Below, one piece after another: positions 51,506-53,413 of a DNA stretch of 53,413 nucleotides. The translations under genes were made by a program, and so were the position numbers. Under the pieces are notes generated by a model that worked only from the letters and a program-made list of their open reading frames with translations, was not told the DNA's origin and ran no database searches. Positions within the stretch are counted from its first letter, which is position 1. Every line of letters begins with the position of its first letter. The DNA is from an uncultured Methanobrevibacter sp. (GTDB lineage: Archaea; Methanobacteriota; Methanobacteria; Methanobacteriales; Methanobacteriaceae), in the NCBI RefSeq assembly GCF_900314695.1, contig NZ_OMWD01000016.1:1-53413 (forward strand). The letters are read 5' to 3'.

Positions 51506-52912
51506 ATGAAATTTAGAAAAGAAATTATTATTTTTTCATTAATAACAATATTCATGCTAATGTCTGCCGTTAGTGCAGAAGAAAATATAACAGTTGATGA
51601 TGGAACTGATTCAACTTCAGATTATGTTGAGTTTGACTCCGGTCAAGGTTATAATGAAAATAACATTAGCGAGAATCCCATCCTAGATGATGAGGTTATG
51701 GATGATGATGAAAATATCTCAGAAGAGGATATTGAACAGGATACATGTCCTGGCTCATGGGACAAGCATGATGCCTCTGCAGACTATGGATTTAATGGCG
51801 TATCTTATCATAAATCTTCTTCAATTAAGGATATTGCTATTCACAAATCATCTTCATCTTCATATTATTCAAAGGTTGATGACGCAGATGTTGGAGATAA
51901 TGAAAATAGTATTAATGGAATGCTTTCTAAGTTTCAATCCCCTGATGCTATAGGTGTTGAAGCATTAAATGATATTATTAATGACATTCATGCCGAAGAC
52001 ATTTTTGCGGAAACATACTCCAGTTACAGACAATATTTTGATTATTTAAAATCCGATTCATTAGAAAAATTAATTGAAGAAAATAAAATTGGAGATGTTT
52101 TTAATAGCAACAGCCATATTGTTGATTTTATGAAGATTAATCAGTTGAAATATGATTTGATTAATTTTATGGACTTTGGGGCGGAATATGTTGATTCTTA
52201 TATCAATTTAATTGATGTAAATGCATTTCTTGATATTTTTGATAAAATCATGAACTCGCCATCTACTCATAATGTAATGACGAATATTCCATCGTCCAAT
52301 TATAATCCAATGCTAAGAAACCATAAATACGATTCTAATTATTCAGATTACAGTATTTATCAGGATGTAGATTTAATAATCAATTCGCATGATTTGAATG
52401 ATGAAATGGAATTATTTATAGGTTCTGATGATAGTAATATTTCGGATATGCTGATTATTCGCGACAATATAACATTAATGAATCAAACATCTGATTTAAA
52501 TACAATCCCTGATGTTTGTATTAATTCATTTGATATGGAATCTGATTTACAATTATCTGATGATGTAGGTAGTTGGCGTGATGCACAAGACAATTCTGAT
52601 AAAACTTTAGCAATACAAAGTTTTAAATTTGACCAACAGATTAATTGTTTATCTAACAATATACCAGAAAATATTCAATCTACTTTTTATCATATGATTG
52701 GATGTGAATGCACTAACACTAACTTAACTAAACATTATAAGAGTTATGAAAATCTTCCAAAAGTTAGTGAAATTGATACCATTACCAGTGATGAACAAGA
52801 AGATAACCACGATTATGTTCTCTTTAAAAAACATAATGTTATTTCTCCATTTATTGTAGAAGATACTTCTATTTTTGTATTATTTGGAGTAATTGAAATC
52901 AAAATCCCTTAA
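51506..52912 (+). CDS. secreted acidic protein of unknown function
   Basis: A 468-residue protein with a clear signal peptide (MKFRKEIIIFSLITIFMLMS, then AVSA before EENITVDDG). The mature part is acidic, rich in Asp, Asn, Ser and Tyr, and low in complexity, with repeated DDE/DDS runs. No Ig-like or beta-helix repeats are recognisable. The last dozen residues are hydrophobic (FVLFGVIEIKIP). Its amino end resembles that of the partial gene at 53148 (ENIT followed by acidic sequence), so the two are probably paralogues or an exported family. Function unknown. Confidence 0.7.
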   Translation: MKFRKEIIIFSLITIFMLMSAVSAEENITVDDGTDSTSDYVEFDSGQGYNENNISENPILDDEVMDDDENISEEDIEQDTCPGSWDKHDASADYGFNGVSYHKSSSIKDIAIHKSSSSSYYSKVDDADVGDNENSINGMLSKFQSPDAIGVEALNDIINDIHAEDIFAETYSSYRQYFDYLKSDSLEKLIEENKIGDVFNSNSHIVDFMKINQLKYDLINFMDFGAEYVDSYINLIDVNAFLDIFDKIMNSPSTHNVMTNIPSSNYNPMLRNHKYDSNYSDYSIYQDVDLIINSHDLNDEMELFIGSDDSNISDMLIIRDNITLMNQTSDLNTIPDVCINSFDMESDLQLSDDVGSWRDAQDNSDKTLAIQSFKFDQQINCLSNNIPENIQSTFYHMIGCECTNTNLTKHYKSYENLPKVSEIDTITSDEQEDNHDYVLFKKHNVISPFIVEDTSIFVLFGVIEIKIP

Positions 52913-52930
52913 AAAAATTTTAGGGATTTT
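52901..52930 (+). terminator. hairpin terminator of the 468-residue protein gene
   Basis: AAAATCCCT (52901-52909) pairs with AGGGATTTT (52922-52930). The stop codon TAA is just inside the left arm, and the loop is A/T-only. Confidence 0.6.
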
Positions 52931-53147
52931 CCCACTATTTTTATAAAATATTTAAATTAATGAAAAATATTTTTTCTTAATTTTAAATATTGGGAATAAT
53001 TTTTTTAGCTTGGATCTTATTATTTTTTAAAAATAATGTACTGAATAATGCATTTTAATATTGGAAATAATATCATTTAAAGCTAAAAACATTATTTCTA
53101 GTTTTTAAAGAGAATTAGGAATAAAAATTAAAATCGAGGTTTAATGA

Positions 53148-53413
53148 ATGAAATCTAAAACTAAAGTAATTATATTTTCATTGCTTATATTGGTGCTGTC
53201 TATTTCAGCAGCAAGTGCACATGAAAATATAACCATAGATGGAAACGACGCAGTAAATGATATAATAGGTATTAATCATTTTGATGATGGGTTGGATGAT
53301 AGCTTAGACGATTTGGATGATTCTGATTTAGATGATGAGGATTATGATGATTGGGATGATTCTGATTTAGATGATGAGGATTATGATGATTGGGATGATT
53401 CTGATTTAGATGA
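53148..53413 (+). CDS. partial secreted Asp-rich repeat protein
   Basis: The frame from ATG 53148 is open to the window edge (88 complete codons). An adjacent ATG at 53144 stops after 4 codons. The signal peptide is MKSKTKVIIFSLLILVLSIS then AASA, followed by HENITIDGND. From 53319 the protein is built of 13-residue units D-S-D-L-D-D-E-D-Y-D-D-W-D. AATCGAGGT at 53132-53140 is the binding site. A surface or calcium-binding role is possible but inferred. The end is beyond the window. Confidence 0.75.
   Translation, partial: MKSKTKVIIFSLLILVLSISAASAHENITIDGNDAVNDIIGINHFDDGLDDSLDDLDDSDLDDEDYDDWDDSDLDDEDYDDWDDSDLD
53319..53413 (+). repeat. 39-base tandem repeat in the partial secreted protein
   Basis: Two complete units (53319-53357, 53358-53396) and 17 bases of a third are identical. 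Each begins GATTCTGATTTAGATGATGA and encodes 13 residues. Identity at the DNA level indicates recent expansion or ongoing homogenisation. Confidence 0.9.

Overview
The window is a 53.4-kb piece of an AT-rich archaeal chromosome, almost certainly a Methanobrevibacter-type methanogen (Methanobacteriales). The evidence is an RNA polymerase with B split into B'' and B' and A split into A' and A'', an archaeal EF-1alpha/EF-2/S12/S7/S10 cluster, aRF1, tRNA modification enzymes Trm56 and TYW1, a korDABC plus sucC set for the incomplete reductive TCA route, short archaeal triosephosphate isomerase, cobalamin genes, and lysine-rich or Asp-rich secreted adhesin-like proteins. Initiation codons are often TTG or GTG with good Shine-Dalgarno sites, and several genes look leaderless.

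Layout. 1-5.7 kb: an adhesin-like surface protein, two small secreted or anchored proteins, an M48 metallopeptidase broken by one in-frame amber codon, and a stand-alone von Willebrand A protein. 5.7-17.6 kb: queC-larC, a CobZ/PgpA-like phosphatase with cobS, trm56, a DUF763 protein, an FKBP, a hexapeptide acetyltransferase, a fumarase beta subunit and the korDABC-sucC operon. 17.6-25.2 kb: TYW1, a compact restriction-modification pair, tpiA-pgk, an AEC transporter and thiM-thiE. 25.2-40.4 kb: five tRNAs, then rpoH-rpoB2-rpoB1-rpoA1-rpoA2-rpl30e-nusA, then rps12-rps7-fusA, tuf-rps10 and tRNA-Ser. RpoA1 carries an acidic coiled-coil insert of about 210 residues in the clamp zinc region. 40.4-47.7 kb: a UPF0146-P-type ATPase-cbiJ operon, rimI, a zinc-ribbon membrane protein, an unknown 322-residue protein and aRF1. 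47.7-53.4 kb: an accessory zone around a bacterial-type gdhA.

The accessory zone holds the most unusual signals. The last codons and terminator of gdhA (49518-49603) recur in degenerate form and direct orientation at 51297-51383. The roughly 1.7 kb between the copies carries a GNAT acetyltransferase of the kind seen in toxin-antitoxin modules, a convergent 46-residue basic protein overlapping its stop codon by 4 bp, and two short hydrophobic peptide genes. One of these, 29 residues long, has a near-ideal Shine-Dalgarno site and two perfect inverted repeats in its message. A third short hydrophobic peptide ORF, also spanned by nested inverted repeats, lies upstream of gdhA. Together these look like a small toxin-like island at the 3' end of gdhA. 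That is inference and untested.

The window ends inside a secreted protein gene whose 39-bp repeat units are identical as far as they can be read.
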